64,000 nucleotides of DNA, taken from contig NZ_LRXL01000037.1 of NCBI RefSeq assembly GCF_001637325.1, positions 124,001 through 188,000 of the forward strand, given 5' to 3'. The notes below the pieces were generated by a model, which saw only the letters and a list, made by a program, of their open reading frames with translations, did no database searches and had not been told where the DNA came from. The translations under genes and the position numbers were made by a program. Positions within the stretch are counted from its first letter, which is position 1, and every line of letters begins with the position of its first letter. Of the stretch, positions 44,390-54,291 are shown piece by piece. Source of the DNA: Cochleicola gelatinilyticus (GTDB lineage: Bacteria; Bacteroidota; Bacteroidia; Flavobacteriales; Flavobacteriaceae).

Positions 44390-44426
44390 AAAACTGCCAC
44401 TTATTACGAGTGGCAGTTTTTTTATT
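44390..44426. terminator. bidirectional rho-independent terminator
   Basis: AAAACTGCCACT pairs perfectly with AGTGGCAGTTTT around a 7-base loop, with T runs on both strands. It separates the convergent curlin-repeat and PD40/OmpA genes. Confidence 0.92.
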
Positions 44427-44441
44427 TAGTAGTGTGGCGAG

Positions 44442-46484
44442 TTAAAGACTTTTAATAACAAACTCACAACGTCTGTTGGTTTCGTGTTGTTCTTCGTCGC
44501 AGGCATCTTCGGTAGCACATTCTTGAATGGGTTGAGCTTCTCCGTAGCCTATGGCGGTAATTCTATTGGCTTCAATACCTTCTTCAATAAAGTATGCTAA
44601 TACAGAGTTTGCTCTTTTTTGCGATAATTCTTGATTGTATTTTGCCGTTCCGCGAATATCGGTGTGAGTACCAATTTCTAATACCATCTCAGGGTATTTT
44701 TTCATCATGTCTATTACCTTTTGAGAAATCTTTTTAGAATCTCGACGCATGTACCAAAGGTTGTAATCGAAACGCATATTCTCAACGCGAATCATGAGTT
44801 TATCATCGCGCTTAACAATGTCTTTTTCTTTTTGGATGATATTTTTCACTCGGTCTTTTTCTTCCTTTACTTTCATTTTTTCAGCAGCAACACGTTTGGC
44901 TTCTTCTTGCTTTCGAATACTTTCTAAAGAGACCAATGCCATGGAAGCATCGTTTGTCTGATTTCGTCTTTTTCCGAGGAAAATTTTCTTCTCATTATTT
45001 TGATAGCCTGCTTTAGAAGCATTTATTACAATAGATAATTCGCAACCTGCGGGAAGTTTAAATGTTCCATTTTCGTCGGTTGTAATTTTTCCTGCGATGG
45101 CGTTTCCGTCTGTTTCATTACTAATTTGTAAGGTTACGTTTTTAAGAACTTCATTAGTAGCCGCATCGGTAATAGTTCCAGCTATAAACTGTCCGCAATC
45201 TTCAATGTTAAGATCTTTAGTTTCAGTAAGAGAATAGATGTCGTCTTTTCCTTTTCCACCAGGTCGATTCGATGCAAAATAGCCTTGTTTTGTAGCCTGA
45301 TTAATATTGAATGAAAAATCATCGAACCCACTATTTACAGGAGTTCCTACATTGTCGGGTTTCTGAAAGGTGCCTTTTTTAGTTTCAGAAATAAAAACAT
45401 CTAATGCTCCAAATCCGGGATGTCCATTCGAAGAGAAATAAAGACTTCCATCTGAAGCCACAAAAGGAAATTGTTCGCGTTGTGGGGTGTTGATAGTGCT
45501 TCCCAAATTCACAGGTTCACCATACATCCCATCTTTTTTTATTGCTACGGAAAAAATATCGAAAGACCCATTTGTTCCCGGCATATCTGAAGCAAAGTAC
45601 AAGGTTTTCTCGTCTGGGCTCAATGCAGGATGTTCAATCGAAAAATTTTCACCATTAAAGGGGAGTACCGTGATATTTGTCCAAGTATCGTTCTCCCATG
45701 TCGCTTTGAACAGTTCGATATGTACTACATCATTTTCGTCGGTTTTTTTCTTTCCGTCAACATAGAAATTACGTGTAAAGTACATGGTCTTGCCGTCTTT
45801 AGTAAATACAGCGTTGGCTTCGTGTAGTTTTGTATTAATTTTTTCTGAAAATGGTTTTGCAACACTATCTCCAAACTTCATCCTATCTTTTTCTGCTGAA
45901 TAAAGGTCTAGGTACGCTTCACCATTCCATCCGTATGTAAAAGTTAGCAGTCCATTCTGTTTTTTAGGTGCAGCAAAAACTACTTCACTACCGTGTTCGA
46001 TCATTCCAAATTCTGAAAACTCGGTATTAATTTTTAAATTTTCTAATGCATAGCGATCACCGATGGCTCTTACATTTTCAAGGTATTCAAGGTCTTTTTC
46101 GAAGGCAGCAAGAGCTTCGAGGTCGTTGATCGATTTTAAATAATTCCGTTCTATCTTATTGGCGTCAGCATAATTGTTGTTAGCCTTTAAAGTTTGTACG
46201 TATTTAAAACGATAGTCGGCTTCGAGATCGTTTCCATATTTATTTGCCAAATAGCGATACCATCGAGATGCCGATGTAAAATCACCAATATTATAATAGC
46301 TATCCGCAAGATTTTTTATGACTTCAGTGTTGCTGTTTTTCTTTGTAATTTCTTTATATAATGGAATGGCTTGAGCGTAATAGGCATTTTCGAAATACCG
46401 ATTTGCGCGCTTTAGATCTGATTGTCCGTAGGTTATGGCAACACATCCAAGAAGGATTATTATAAGGGAGCTAAGTTTTTTCAT
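44442..46484 (-). CDS. PD40/OmpA family outer membrane protein
   Basis: A 680-residue exported protein (signal peptide 1-20). Residues about 22-125 are TPR-like helices (LKRANRYFENAYYAQAIPLY), 150-400 are PD40/WD40-like beta-propeller blades (HPALSPDEKTLYFASDMPG, FPFVASDGSLYFSSNGHPG), 425-500 a carboxypeptidase regulatory-like domain (GTITDAATNEVLKNVTL), and 560-680 an OmpA peptidoglycan-binding domain (LEIGTHTDIRGTAKYNQELS, RRCEFVI). This set is typical of the partner of PorP/SprF in type IX adhesin loci. It is the last gene of the operon with the SprF and adhesin genes, 10 bases after the former. Confidence 0.9.
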   Translation of the reverse strand: MKKLSSLIIILLGCVAITYGQSDLKRANRYFENAYYAQAIPLYKEITKKNSNTEVIKNLADSYYNIGDFTSASRWYRYLANKYGNDLEADYRFKYVQTLKANNNYADANKIERNYLKSINDLEALAAFEKDLEYLENVRAIGDRYALENLKINTEFSEFGMIEHGSEVVFAAPKKQNGLLTFTYGWNGEAYLDLYSAEKDRMKFGDSVAKPFSEKINTKLHEANAVFTKDGKTMYFTRNFYVDGKKKTDENDVVHIELFKATWENDTWTNITVLPFNGENFSIEHPALSPDEKTLYFASDMPGTNGSFDIFSVAIKKDGMYGEPVNLGSTINTPQREQFPFVASDGSLYFSSNGHPGFGALDVFISETKKGTFQKPDNVGTPVNSGFDDFSFNINQATKQGYFASNRPGGKGKDDIYSLTETKDLNIEDCGQFIAGTITDAATNEVLKNVTLQISNETDGNAIAGKITTDENGTFKLPAGCELSIVINASKAGYQNNEKKIFLGKRRNQTNDASMALVSLESIRKQEEAKRVAAEKMKVKEEKDRVKNIIQKEKDIVKRDDKLMIRVENMRFDYNLWYMRRDSKKISQKVIDMMKKYPEMVLEIGTHTDIRGTAKYNQELSQKRANSVLAYFIEEGIEANRITAIGYGEAQPIQECATEDACDEEQHETNRRCEFVIKSL

Positions 46485-46494
46485 AGTAGGTATT

Positions 46495-47460
46495 TTAGAA
46501 GAATCTTGGGGATTTATTGAAGCCTTTATTTAGTTTCATTAAATCAAGATCGTAAAGAAGAAAGATCTCATGCGATCCAGAGTTGTAGTTTCCGAAATTA
46601 GTCACGGTATAATCGTATGCATATCCTACTCGTAGCTCTGGGGTTATTTTAAAATTTACCATTGCACTCACGGCATCATCAATGCGATATGAAAGTCCTA
46701 GTTCAAAACGATCGTATAAAAGGGCATTCATAGAAACATCTACCATAAAAGGTGCATTTGCTACACCTCGTAAAAGAATACTTGGCTTTAGTAAGACAGT
46801 TTCATTGAGTTGATAAACATATCCACCAGTTAAGAAAATGTGTATTTCTTCAGAGCCTAATCTTTCGATGCCATCACTACTTTCAAGATGTTTTGTACTT
46901 AGTACATTTGGAGTTGAAAGTCCGACATAGTAAGTGTCTGTGTAATAAAATGCACCTACTCCAATATTTGGAAATGTTCTACTCTCTCCTGGACCGAAAG
47001 CTACATCGGTTCCTGCACCACCAGATTCTAATTGAAATCCTTCAAAATTAGTGTCAAACAAAGTTACTCCTGCTTTTAATCCTAAAGAAAGATGATGGCC
47101 TGTATTATTTAGTTGGAGTTTATAGGCAAAATCTCCATAGATATTATTTTCGCGAAGTGCTCCATCACCAATATCATCGGCAACAAATGAGAGTCCTAAC
47201 TCTACTTTTGTGTTAAATGGAACATGAGCAAATGCGGAGAATGTAGTGGGGCCACCAACAGCACCTACCCATTGGGAGCGATGAAAGCCACCAAAATTTA
47301 TAACTCCTAGATCATCTGTTGCATAGGCGGGGTTTACAAGACTCATATTATACATGTACTGTGTATATTGTGGGTCTTGTTGAGAAAAACCTGTACAGCC
47401 AATAGCGAATATTGAAACTAATAACAGATTTTTTATAGTACGTAGGTATTTATTCATCAT
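46495..47460 (-). CDS. PorP/SprF family outer membrane protein
   Basis: A 321-residue protein with a signal peptide (1-27) and an outer-membrane barrel of the PorP/SprF type: QQDPQYTQYMYNMSLVNPAY at the mature N-terminus, GFHRSQWVGAVGGPTTFSAF, and a final ELRVGYAYDYTV. In Flavobacterium, SprF is needed for export of the adhesin SprB; type B adhesins often have a dedicated SprF-like protein next to them. Here it lies 17 bases after the type B adhesin gene, supporting the same pairing. Confidence 0.93.
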   Translation of the reverse strand: MMNKYLRTIKNLLLVSIFAIGCTGFSQQDPQYTQYMYNMSLVNPAYATDDLGVINFGGFHRSQWVGAVGGPTTFSAFAHVPFNTKVELGLSFVADDIGDGALRENNIYGDFAYKLQLNNTGHHLSLGLKAGVTLFDTNFEGFQLESGGAGTDVAFGPGESRTFPNIGVGAFYYTDTYYVGLSTPNVLSTKHLESSDGIERLGSEEIHIFLTGGYVYQLNETVLLKPSILLRGVANAPFMVDVSMNALLYDRFELGLSYRIDDAVSAMVNFKITPELRVGYAYDYTVTNFGNYNSGSHEIFLLYDLDLMKLNKGFNKSPRFF

Positions 47461-47477
47461 TAAGTGTTATTCGGGGG

Positions 47478-50384
47478 TTAACGGCTTAAGTATAATCTTC
47501 CTTGCTTTGGGGCGAGGTTGTCTCGGTTAAAATTCACGACATAGAAGTAAACTCCAGCGGGTACGATATCGCTTCCTAAGCCACCAGAACTACTTGTTCC
47601 GTCCCAAGGGCCTGTAGCGGAATTTCCTTTAAAGAGTATTTTTCCGTAGCGATTATAAATTTCTAATGTGTAATCTGGAAATATAAATTGAAAGTTTACT
47701 AAGTTGTAAGTATCATTAACGTTGTCTCCATTAGGAGAAAAACCATCCGGGATAAGCGAATCGTAATTTGTAGGATCGCAATTATCTAGCATAACAATTA
47801 TTGGAATTCTAGCGCTATTACAACCAAATGTTGGATCTGTAGCTCCTACATAATAAGTTCCTTCTTCTAAGAGGTCATCGGTATCTAACGAGGCAGTGCC
47901 TGTAGCTGAGGCGAACCAAACGAGGTTGTAAGAAGCGTTTATTGTTATGTTTTCTTCAAGCTCTGCAATAGTAGGAAGATCGATAACACAAAGTTCAGGG
48001 TCACTTGACAAAACAGGAGCAGGAACGGTTATAACTGTGGCCGTAACAGCTAATCTATTAGGGTGCTCACAAACCCCTACTTGTTCAGTAGCGTAATAAG
48101 TTGTTCCATCCACAAGGAGAGTTGAAGCAGGAAGTCCAACACCTGCCGAAGCATCTGTGTACCAGATAATAGTGCCACCATTTTGAGAAGAAGCATTTAA
48201 ATCTGCTACGGTAGGCATATCTTCAGCACAAAATACTGGATTTGCATTGTTTGTTATTGGTGTTTCAGTTTCAATTAAAGAAACTACTACCACACTTCTG
48301 TTAGAACTATTACAGTCATTTTCTGGATTTGTCGCAGTTACGTAATAATCTTCTCCGTCGATAAGCGGAGAGTTTACAGCTAATTCTTCTGTTGAGTCTG
48401 CCGTATCATACCATTGTAGACCTTGCCCACTAATTACTGTTATGTCTGATATTCTTGGAACATCGGGTTCATAATCTCCTAAACAAAACGACTGAGAGGC
48501 ATCTAGGTTTGGAACATCAGGGATTCCATCAATTGAGAATGTTTCCGATTCTATAAAATCAAATTGCTCTCGGCATAAGGTGGTATCATTTTGAGTACTT
48601 TCAACAGTTACAATGTAATTGCCAGCAGGGAGTGTATTAATATTGATATCGTAGTTGGCAGTTCCTCCCGAAAATACGATTGTGTTTTGGGTTAAAACAA
48701 CAGAACTTCCTACTTCCATAACTTTATATGAAACCGTATACTGTCCATTATTTAGTTGAGGAGCATTAATAGTCACCATAACACTAGCAGCATCACAGGA
48801 ATTATCGATAATAAGATCCAATTCAATATTATCGGGTCTTGGGGTGACTTCGAAAGTTGTATCTATTGGTGCTATGGGACAAGGAGGAGCAAAATTTAAT
48901 GGCTCATTAATGACAATCGTATAAGTTCCTGTTTCAGTGATAAAAGCAGCGTCAATAATAAAACTACCGTCTCCATTAGTAAAAGTAATTTCTTCTGAAG
49001 TTAGCACTTGCATGGTTCCTGAAGGAGCCGTAAGTTCGTAATTTAGTGTATATTCTTCATTAGACTGTTGTATAAGTGAACTGTCAACCACATTCGAAAG
49101 ATATGCAGTAGTAGCTTCTCCAAAGCATATATCATCTGCAGTAAGTGTAGGTTGTTCAACCTCTAATATTGTAAAACTGTCTGTGGGAACATCTATAAAA
49201 CTTTCGCAGAGTGAGGCTGGTCCCATATCTGTAATTTCTACTACGATCTCTACATTAGTAGGTAGGGGTTCATTTAAAGTAAAAGACGTATTACCATTCG
49301 AAAACTGTATTCCTGGAATTGAATATGTTTGTGATACACCACCCGAAAGTTGGACAGTTACCTCATAAATGCTATCAACTAACAAGGAATCATCGTACAC
49401 GACATTTACAAGAGGGGGACCATTCCCTTCACAGTAATCATCTATTGATATAGTACCAACAAGGCTGAGTTGTTTTTCGATAGTTATTAAAACGGTAGTA
49501 AATTGATCTGGACACACCCCTTGTGTGGAGGAGACTTTATAAAGAAAGTTGAACATTCCTGGACCAAAAGTATCGTATATTTCTTGGAGGTTTATTATTG
49601 TATCGGCTGGAAAAGTTAGTTGTCCAGTTTCATCCATGTCGATCCAAACCCCATCTTCATCTTCATCTTCAAGTAAATCATGAAGGTTTAGATTGGTATA
49701 GTCTGAAAAATCATCTGTTTCACAAAACTCAAGATTTTCTGGCGTACCCGGATTGGGGAGTCGGTGAACTTCTAAAATTACCATAGATGTTCTTTCTGGA
49801 CAATTTCCAACGGCAGGAGTCGTGTACTGAAAAGTATAAAACCCAGGCTCTAATCCACCAGTTGTAAACATTTCGCCCGATAAATTTCCAGTAGCGTTAT
49901 TAGGAACTTCTTCCCAAACTCCATTAACATCTGTGTTTAAGTTATCTGAACTACTATCTAAAAAAGAAAATAAATTTACAGTATCTCCTTGACATGCATT
50001 GGCACCACCACTAGTATTACTTTCGCCAGGATATCCTCCTAAATTAATCGTGACGGTTGCGGTAGAGTTATCGCATGACGAAAACGAATATGTGAAAATA
50101 TGAATGTTCGCTCTATTTATTGCCCATAGATTTACAATTCCACTAGCCTCATCAAGGGCATTGTTGTTTAAAGGATTCTCAGCGATCCAAATACCACCGG
50201 GTTGTGGCGTACCACCTAGTTCGTCAAAAAGATTGAAAGTTTGGTTGGCTGAGTCAAGATCTTTTTCGCACACCTCCACAATTGAAGAAGTACCCGTACA
50301 TTGGGCGTTCGTTTGGAAGTTGAAGAATAAGAAACTAAATAATACTATGCTAAATACATAGTGTTTACCATAAAAGTTTAACAT
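47478..50384 (-). CDS. large secreted adhesin with T9SS type B sorting domain
   Basis: A 968-residue protein with a signal peptide (about 1-28) and many Ig-like/HYR-type modules, each with pairs of cysteines and segments such as GEDYYVTATNPENDC, GTTYYATEQVGVCEHPN and EGTYYVGATDPTFGC near 655-865. The last 92 residues (DGFSPNGDNVNDTYNL, then LEIYNRYGKILFKG, then VPAGVYFYVVNF) are the type B (gliding-associated) C-terminal domain, so export is by type IX with an SprF partner. It is the first gene of a three-gene operon with that SprF-like protein and the PD40/OmpA protein. A surface adhesin role is inferred from this arrangement. Confidence 0.9.
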   Translation of the reverse strand: MLNFYGKHYVFSIVLFSFLFFNFQTNAQCTGTSSIVEVCEKDLDSANQTFNLFDELGGTPQPGGIWIAENPLNNNALDEASGIVNLWAINRANIHIFTYSFSSCDNSTATVTINLGGYPGESNTSGGANACQGDTVNLFSFLDSSSDNLNTDVNGVWEEVPNNATGNLSGEMFTTGGLEPGFYTFQYTTPAVGNCPERTSMVILEVHRLPNPGTPENLEFCETDDFSDYTNLNLHDLLEDEDEDGVWIDMDETGQLTFPADTIINLQEIYDTFGPGMFNFLYKVSSTQGVCPDQFTTVLITIEKQLSLVGTISIDDYCEGNGPPLVNVVYDDSLLVDSIYEVTVQLSGGVSQTYSIPGIQFSNGNTSFTLNEPLPTNVEIVVEITDMGPASLCESFIDVPTDSFTILEVEQPTLTADDICFGEATTAYLSNVVDSSLIQQSNEEYTLNYELTAPSGTMQVLTSEEITFTNGDGSFIIDAAFITETGTYTIVINEPLNFAPPCPIAPIDTTFEVTPRPDNIELDLIIDNSCDAASVMVTINAPQLNNGQYTVSYKVMEVGSSVVLTQNTIVFSGGTANYDININTLPAGNYIVTVESTQNDTTLCREQFDFIESETFSIDGIPDVPNLDASQSFCLGDYEPDVPRISDITVISGQGLQWYDTADSTEELAVNSPLIDGEDYYVTATNPENDCNSSNRSVVVVSLIETETPITNNANPVFCAEDMPTVADLNASSQNGGTIIWYTDASAGVGLPASTLLVDGTTYYATEQVGVCEHPNRLAVTATVITVPAPVLSSDPELCVIDLPTIAELEENITINASYNLVWFASATGTASLDTDDLLEEGTYYVGATDPTFGCNSARIPIIVMLDNCDPTNYDSLIPDGFSPNGDNVNDTYNLVNFQFIFPDYTLEIYNRYGKILFKGNSATGPWDGTSSSGGLGSDIVPAGVYFYVVNFNRDNLAPKQGRLYLSR

Positions 50385-50556
50385 AATCGATTCGGGGGTT
50401 AAATTAAGTTTTCTTTAGGATTTGGACTACAAATATATATTTTAATATAATTAAAACAACGTTTTAGCGTAAAAATACGTGTTTTATCGATGTTGAGCTA
50501 TTTTTTTTCGTGTAATTCTTACAATTATTAATGTTTACATTAATTATTGGGTATAA

Positions 50557-50584
50557 AAAAAGCCGATCCTTTTAGGATCGGCTT
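50557..50584 (-). terminator. rho-independent terminator (minus strand)
   Basis: AGCCGATCCT pairs with AGGATCGGCT around a 3-base loop; on the minus strand a run of T follows. It ends the OmpA lipoprotein gene that starts at 51466. Confidence 0.9.
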
Positions 50585-50605
50585 TAAAGCTAGGCTTTAT
50601 AAAAT

Positions 50606-51466
50606 TTAATTGATCTTAGGATCTTTTAATCCGTCTTCGATCATATTATAGAATTGATCAATTTTTGGTAGTACTACAATTCTCGTTCTTCTGTTTTTAG
50701 ATCTTCCATCAGAATCAGCATTAGAAGCTACAGGAACATATTCTCCACGTCCACCAGCAGTCATACGAGCAGGAGCCACGCCAAATTCATTTTGTAAGAT
50801 TCGAACTACTGAAGTAGCACGTAGTACACTTAAATCCCAGTTATCTTTAATTCCTGAAGTCTTAATTGGCACATCATCTGTATGTCCTTCAACTAAAAAT
50901 TCAAAATCTGGTTTGTTATTTACTACTTTAGCTACTTTACCTAATACTTCACGTGCTCTCGAAGTTACCTGGTAACTACCACTGTTAAATAAAAGCTTAT
51001 CACTTATGTTTACATAAACAACACCTTTTTCCACGCTAATTTCAATATCTTGGTCATCTAAGTTCCCAATAGCTCCTTTTAAACTTTGAACTAAAGCAAG
51101 GTTTACAGAATCACGACGTGTAACCGCATCTTGTAACTTACGAATAGTGAGATCTTTTTCTTTTAAGCTTTCTAACGACTTTTCAAGATTATCAGCTCCT
51201 TTTCTAGTAAGGTCTGTAAAGTTTCCGATCTGTTTAATAAGATCCCCATTGGTCGCGTTTAAAGAAGCCACTTGACTCTTTAATGAATTATTTTCACTCT
51301 CAAGCCCCGACTTATCACTTAAACAATCATTTAATTTAACGGTTGCAGTGTTTAAAAGGTCTTTTGTTTGTTTTTGTTGTGCTTCTAATTCTGTGAATTT
51401 CTTCTTTGAAACACATGAAGTAAGCGCTAAGCTGGAACATACAGCTAATATCAAAAGTTTTTTCAT
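50606..51466 (-). CDS. OmpA family peptidoglycan-associated lipoprotein
   Basis: A 286-residue lipoprotein (lipobox LTSC, Cys18) with a coiled-coil region at about 22-130 (FTELEAQQKQTKDLLNTATV, EKSLESLKEKDLTIRKLQDA) and an OmpA/MotB domain at about 140-275 (VYVNISDKLLFNSGSYQVTS, VEGHTDDVPI, GGRGEYVPVASN, NRRTRIVVLP). It should tether the outer membrane to peptidoglycan. It is a monocistronic unit ended by its own terminator. Confidence 0.92.
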   Translation of the reverse strand: MKKLLILAVCSSLALTSCVSKKKFTELEAQQKQTKDLLNTATVKLNDCLSDKSGLESENNSLKSQVASLNATNGDLIKQIGNFTDLTRKGADNLEKSLESLKEKDLTIRKLQDAVTRRDSVNLALVQSLKGAIGNLDDQDIEISVEKGVVYVNISDKLLFNSGSYQVTSRAREVLGKVAKVVNNKPDFEFLVEGHTDDVPIKTSGIKDNWDLSVLRATSVVRILQNEFGVAPARMTAGGRGEYVPVASNADSDGRSKNRRTRIVVLPKIDQFYNMIEDGLKDPKIN

Positions 51467-51555
51467 AATTGTGTTTAAGGTTTAAATTGTCATCCAAAAT
51501 TATTAAAAGGATGATTACTTACAGAAGGATTAACAATACTTTAAGCAAAAAAAAA

Positions 51556-52548
51556 TCACAGGCTATTAAAATGACGTTTTTTGTTTATAAAGTATTGATA
51601 GACAATAGATTTTAAATTGAAATAGGAAAAGGATGTAGCTTCTGTTTTTCTCTTCTTTAAGAATTTTGGCAACAAGCTATAAAAACTTAAGTGCGCCTTA
51701 AAAACAGCTAAGAAATGCATAGGTTTACCTTGAAAAATAAACTGAACTGCCGCGACTCCATCTAAGATCATTCTAATAAAAAGGAGCAACCAAACTTTAT
51801 TTCCAGCAACATTTTTAATTAAAGCAAGTAGTGTGTTTCTGAAATTATAAAATGTTTTTTTAGGATTTGCGGCGCCAAGGGTCGCTCCTCCAACATGAAA
51901 TACTTGCGAAGCTCCAACATATTTTATACTGCCTCCTTGAGCATTTAAACGCCAACAAAGATCGATTTCCTCTTGATGTGCGAAAAAATCTTCATCGAAT
52001 CCCCCAATAGTTTTAAATGCTTTTTTAGTAACAAACAAACAAGCGCCTGTCGCCCAAAAAATAGGAATTGTATCATCATACTGCCCAATATCTTCTTCAA
52101 TTGTATTAAAAATACGACCGCGACAATAGGGATACCCAAGAGCATCTATAAACCCTCCAGCAGCCCCTGCGTACTCAAAATAGGAGTTGTTTTTAAAGTC
52201 TAATATTTTAGGCTGTGCAGCTACAAGTGACGAGTCATTTTTAAATTCAAATACGATAGGTTGTAGCCAATTTTCGGTTACTTCAACATCACTATTAAGG
52301 AGTACAAAAAGATCTTCGGAAAGAGTAGAAAGGGCATCATTATATCCTTTGGCATACCCTCCGTTGATTGAATTTTTAAGGATGGTTACCTTCGGAAAAT
52401 TTTCAGTGACAAACGCTATCGAATCATCGGTGGAAGCATTATCGGCTACGTAAATAGTAGCACCTTTAGAATAGCGCATTACTGAAGGTAAGAATTGGGT
52501 TAACAATGCTTTTCCGTTCCAGTTAAGTATGACTACTGCTACATTCAC
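51556..52548 (-). CDS. glycosyltransferase family 2
   Basis: A 330-residue inverting GT-A enzyme: VAVVILNWNGKALLTQFLP, YVADNASTDDSIAFV, GGYAKGYNDALS, the DxD-type LLNSDVEV, FWATGACLFVTKKAF and FAHQEEIDLCWRLNAQG. Such enzymes build surface polysaccharide. The frame extends 13 codons upstream to GTG 52587, but the GTG at 52546-52548 gives the standard start MNVAVVILNWNG; neither is an ATG. A weak hydrophobic segment near 230-250 may sit at the membrane. Confidence 0.88.
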   Translation of the reverse strand: MNVAVVILNWNGKALLTQFLPSVMRYSKGATIYVADNASTDDSIAFVTENFPKVTILKNSINGGYAKGYNDALSTLSEDLFVLLNSDVEVTENWLQPIVFEFKNDSSLVAAQPKILDFKNNSYFEYAGAAGGFIDALGYPYCRGRIFNTIEEDIGQYDDTIPIFWATGACLFVTKKAFKTIGGFDEDFFAHQEEIDLCWRLNAQGGSIKYVGASQVFHVGGATLGAANPKKTFYNFRNTLLALIKNVAGNKVWLLLFIRMILDGVAAVQFIFQGKPMHFLAVFKAHLSFYSLLPKFLKKRKTEATSFSYFNLKSIVYQYFINKKRHFNSL

Positions 52549-52704
52549 GAATGCAAAGAAACAGTTTTTTAACCAATCCAATTGCACGAATCTTTCTTAA
52601 AAAATAAAGAACTTGAAGTTTGATTCGTATGGTAAAAAACTTCAGAAGCAATCCGTTTATTAAAAGGTTACTTTATTTTCAGAAAAAAGGAAGGAGCGAG
52701 ATAC

Positions 52705-53151
52705 TTAACGCTCTTTAGCAGGTAATTCTTTCAGAAATATATAACGTTCTGCCTCCATATCCATTTGGCAATAATAATGTTCTATTCCATTCGTAACCAT
52801 GAGGTAAGTGGCGTCAAGTGTGAGATTGTAACGAGCAATCTGATCGAAAGTATGTTGTGTAATTGAAACTTTGGGACGTTTGCATTCTACAATGAGATGA
52901 ATGCTTCCGTCGTTATTATAAACTACAATATCGTACCTTTTTATAGTGTTGTGAAGTTGCAACTGCTTTTCTACATTAATGAGAGAAGCGGGATATTTTT
53001 TTTCTGAAAGTAAAAATTGGAGCGTATGTTGACGTACCCATTCTTCTGGGGTAAGTACCACGAATTTTTTTCTAATCACATCAAAAATCAACGGTTTGTT
53101 TTCGTTACTTTTGAAGCGAAATTGATATTCAGGGAAGTTTAATTTCAACAT
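52705..53151 (-). CDS. HsdR N-terminal-like nuclease-fold protein
   Basis: A 148-residue protein matching the HSDR_N (type I restriction enzyme R N-terminal) domain: QHTLQFLLSEKKYPASLINV, RYDIVVYN and IHLIVECKRPKVSI, where D and E-x-K form the PD-(D/E)xK nuclease core. It is standalone: no HsdM or HsdS is near, so it is probably not part of a restriction system. It sits divergent to holA, an arrangement I recall from other Flavobacteriaceae. Confidence 0.85.
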   Translation of the reverse strand: MLKLNFPEYQFRFKSNENKPLIFDVIRKKFVVLTPEEWVRQHTLQFLLSEKKYPASLINVEKQLQLHNTIKRYDIVVYNNDGSIHLIVECKRPKVSITQHTFDQIARYNLTLDATYLMVTNGIEHYYCQMDMEAERYIFLKELPAKER

Positions 53152-53240
53152 ACAGCAAAGAAACTGTTTCCTTCAATGAATACAAAATGCAGAATTCAGA
53201 ATTTAATTCGATACATGCGCTATCGTAATCGCAACTTACA

Positions 53241-54248
53241 ATGCCTCTAGATAAAGCTAAAACCATTATAAACGATATAAAATCCGGAAATCTGAAACCC
53301 GTCTATTTTTTAATGGGTGAAGAGGCATATTATATCGATGGGATCGCTAAATATATTGAAGATAATGTGCTTAGTGAAGAGGAGAAGGGGTTTAACCAAA
53401 TGATTTTGTACGGTCGTGATGTAAGTATCGACGATATTATAAGTCAGTCGAAACGCTATCCTATGATGGCAGAACGACAAGTGGTGATCGTTAAAGAGGC
53501 GCAGGACCTTTCCCGAACTATTGAAAATTTAGTCCCCTATGTTGCAAATCCCCAACCCACTACTGTTTTAGTGATCTGTTACAAATACAAATCGCTAGAC
53601 AAACGAAAGAAACTCGCAAAAACAATCACCAAAGAGGGGGGGGTTGTGTTCGAGAGTAAAAAACTTTATGAAAATCAGGTGCCAGATTGGATTCGCAGGG
53701 TTCTTGCTGGAAAAGGTTATACCATTACTCCAAAAGCAGCACAAATGCTGGTCGAATTTTTAGGGAACGATCTAGGAAAAGTGAATAACGAATTAGAGAA
53801 GCTACAGCTTATAATTAATCCTGGAGAACAAATTACGCCTCACCTCATAGAAGCTAATATTGGAATAAGTAAAGACTTTAATAATTTTGAACTTCAAAAT
53901 GCAATAGGAGAACGCAATATTAAAAAAGCATACGCAATTGTGCAGTATTTTGGTCAAAATTCAAAAAATCATCCTATTGTAATGACGGTGGCCTTGTTGT
54001 ATAGTTTCTTTTCGAAGCTCTTAAAATACCATGCCCTTACCAATAAAGGTGATGCCGCTAGAGCTCTTGGTGTGAGTCCGTACTTTATAAAAGATTACGA
54101 AAAAGCTGCTCGTAATTATCCCATGAAAAAAGTAAGTGCGATCATTGCTACCATTCGTGATACCGATATGAAAAGCAAAGGAGTGGGGGCCGCAAATATT
54201 TCTCAAGGAGATCTTCTAAAAGAGCTCTTAGTTCATATTTTTAATTAA
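53241..54248 (+). CDS. holA: DNA polymerase III delta subunit
   Basis: The delta subunit opens the sliding clamp in the clamp loader. The 335-residue protein starts with KPVYFLMGEEAYYIDGIAKY and continues with VVIVKEAQDLSRTIENL, WIRRVLAGKGYTITPKAAQ, VEFLGNDLGKVNNELEKLQL and a C-terminal helical collar domain (HPIVMTVALLYSFFSKLLKY). Length and order match HolA. It is preceded by the divergent HSDR_N gene with about 90 bases between starts. Confidence 0.93.
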   Translation: MPLDKAKTIINDIKSGNLKPVYFLMGEEAYYIDGIAKYIEDNVLSEEEKGFNQMILYGRDVSIDDIISQSKRYPMMAERQVVIVKEAQDLSRTIENLVPYVANPQPTTVLVICYKYKSLDKRKKLAKTITKEGGVVFESKKLYENQVPDWIRRVLAGKGYTITPKAAQMLVEFLGNDLGKVNNELEKLQLIINPGEQITPHLIEANIGISKDFNNFELQNAIGERNIKKAYAIVQYFGQNSKNHPIVMTVALLYSFFSKLLKYHALTNKGDAARALGVSPYFIKDYEKAARNYPMKKVSAIIATIRDTDMKSKGVGAANISQGDLLKELLVHIFN

Positions 54249-54291
54249 TCAAAAAATTAGCTGAGACGGAAATTTAATTTTCTACCGAATT

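Noticed and set aside
52705-53151. A type I restriction system
   Set aside because: Only the HSDR_N-like domain is present, with no HsdM, HsdS or helicase part nearby.
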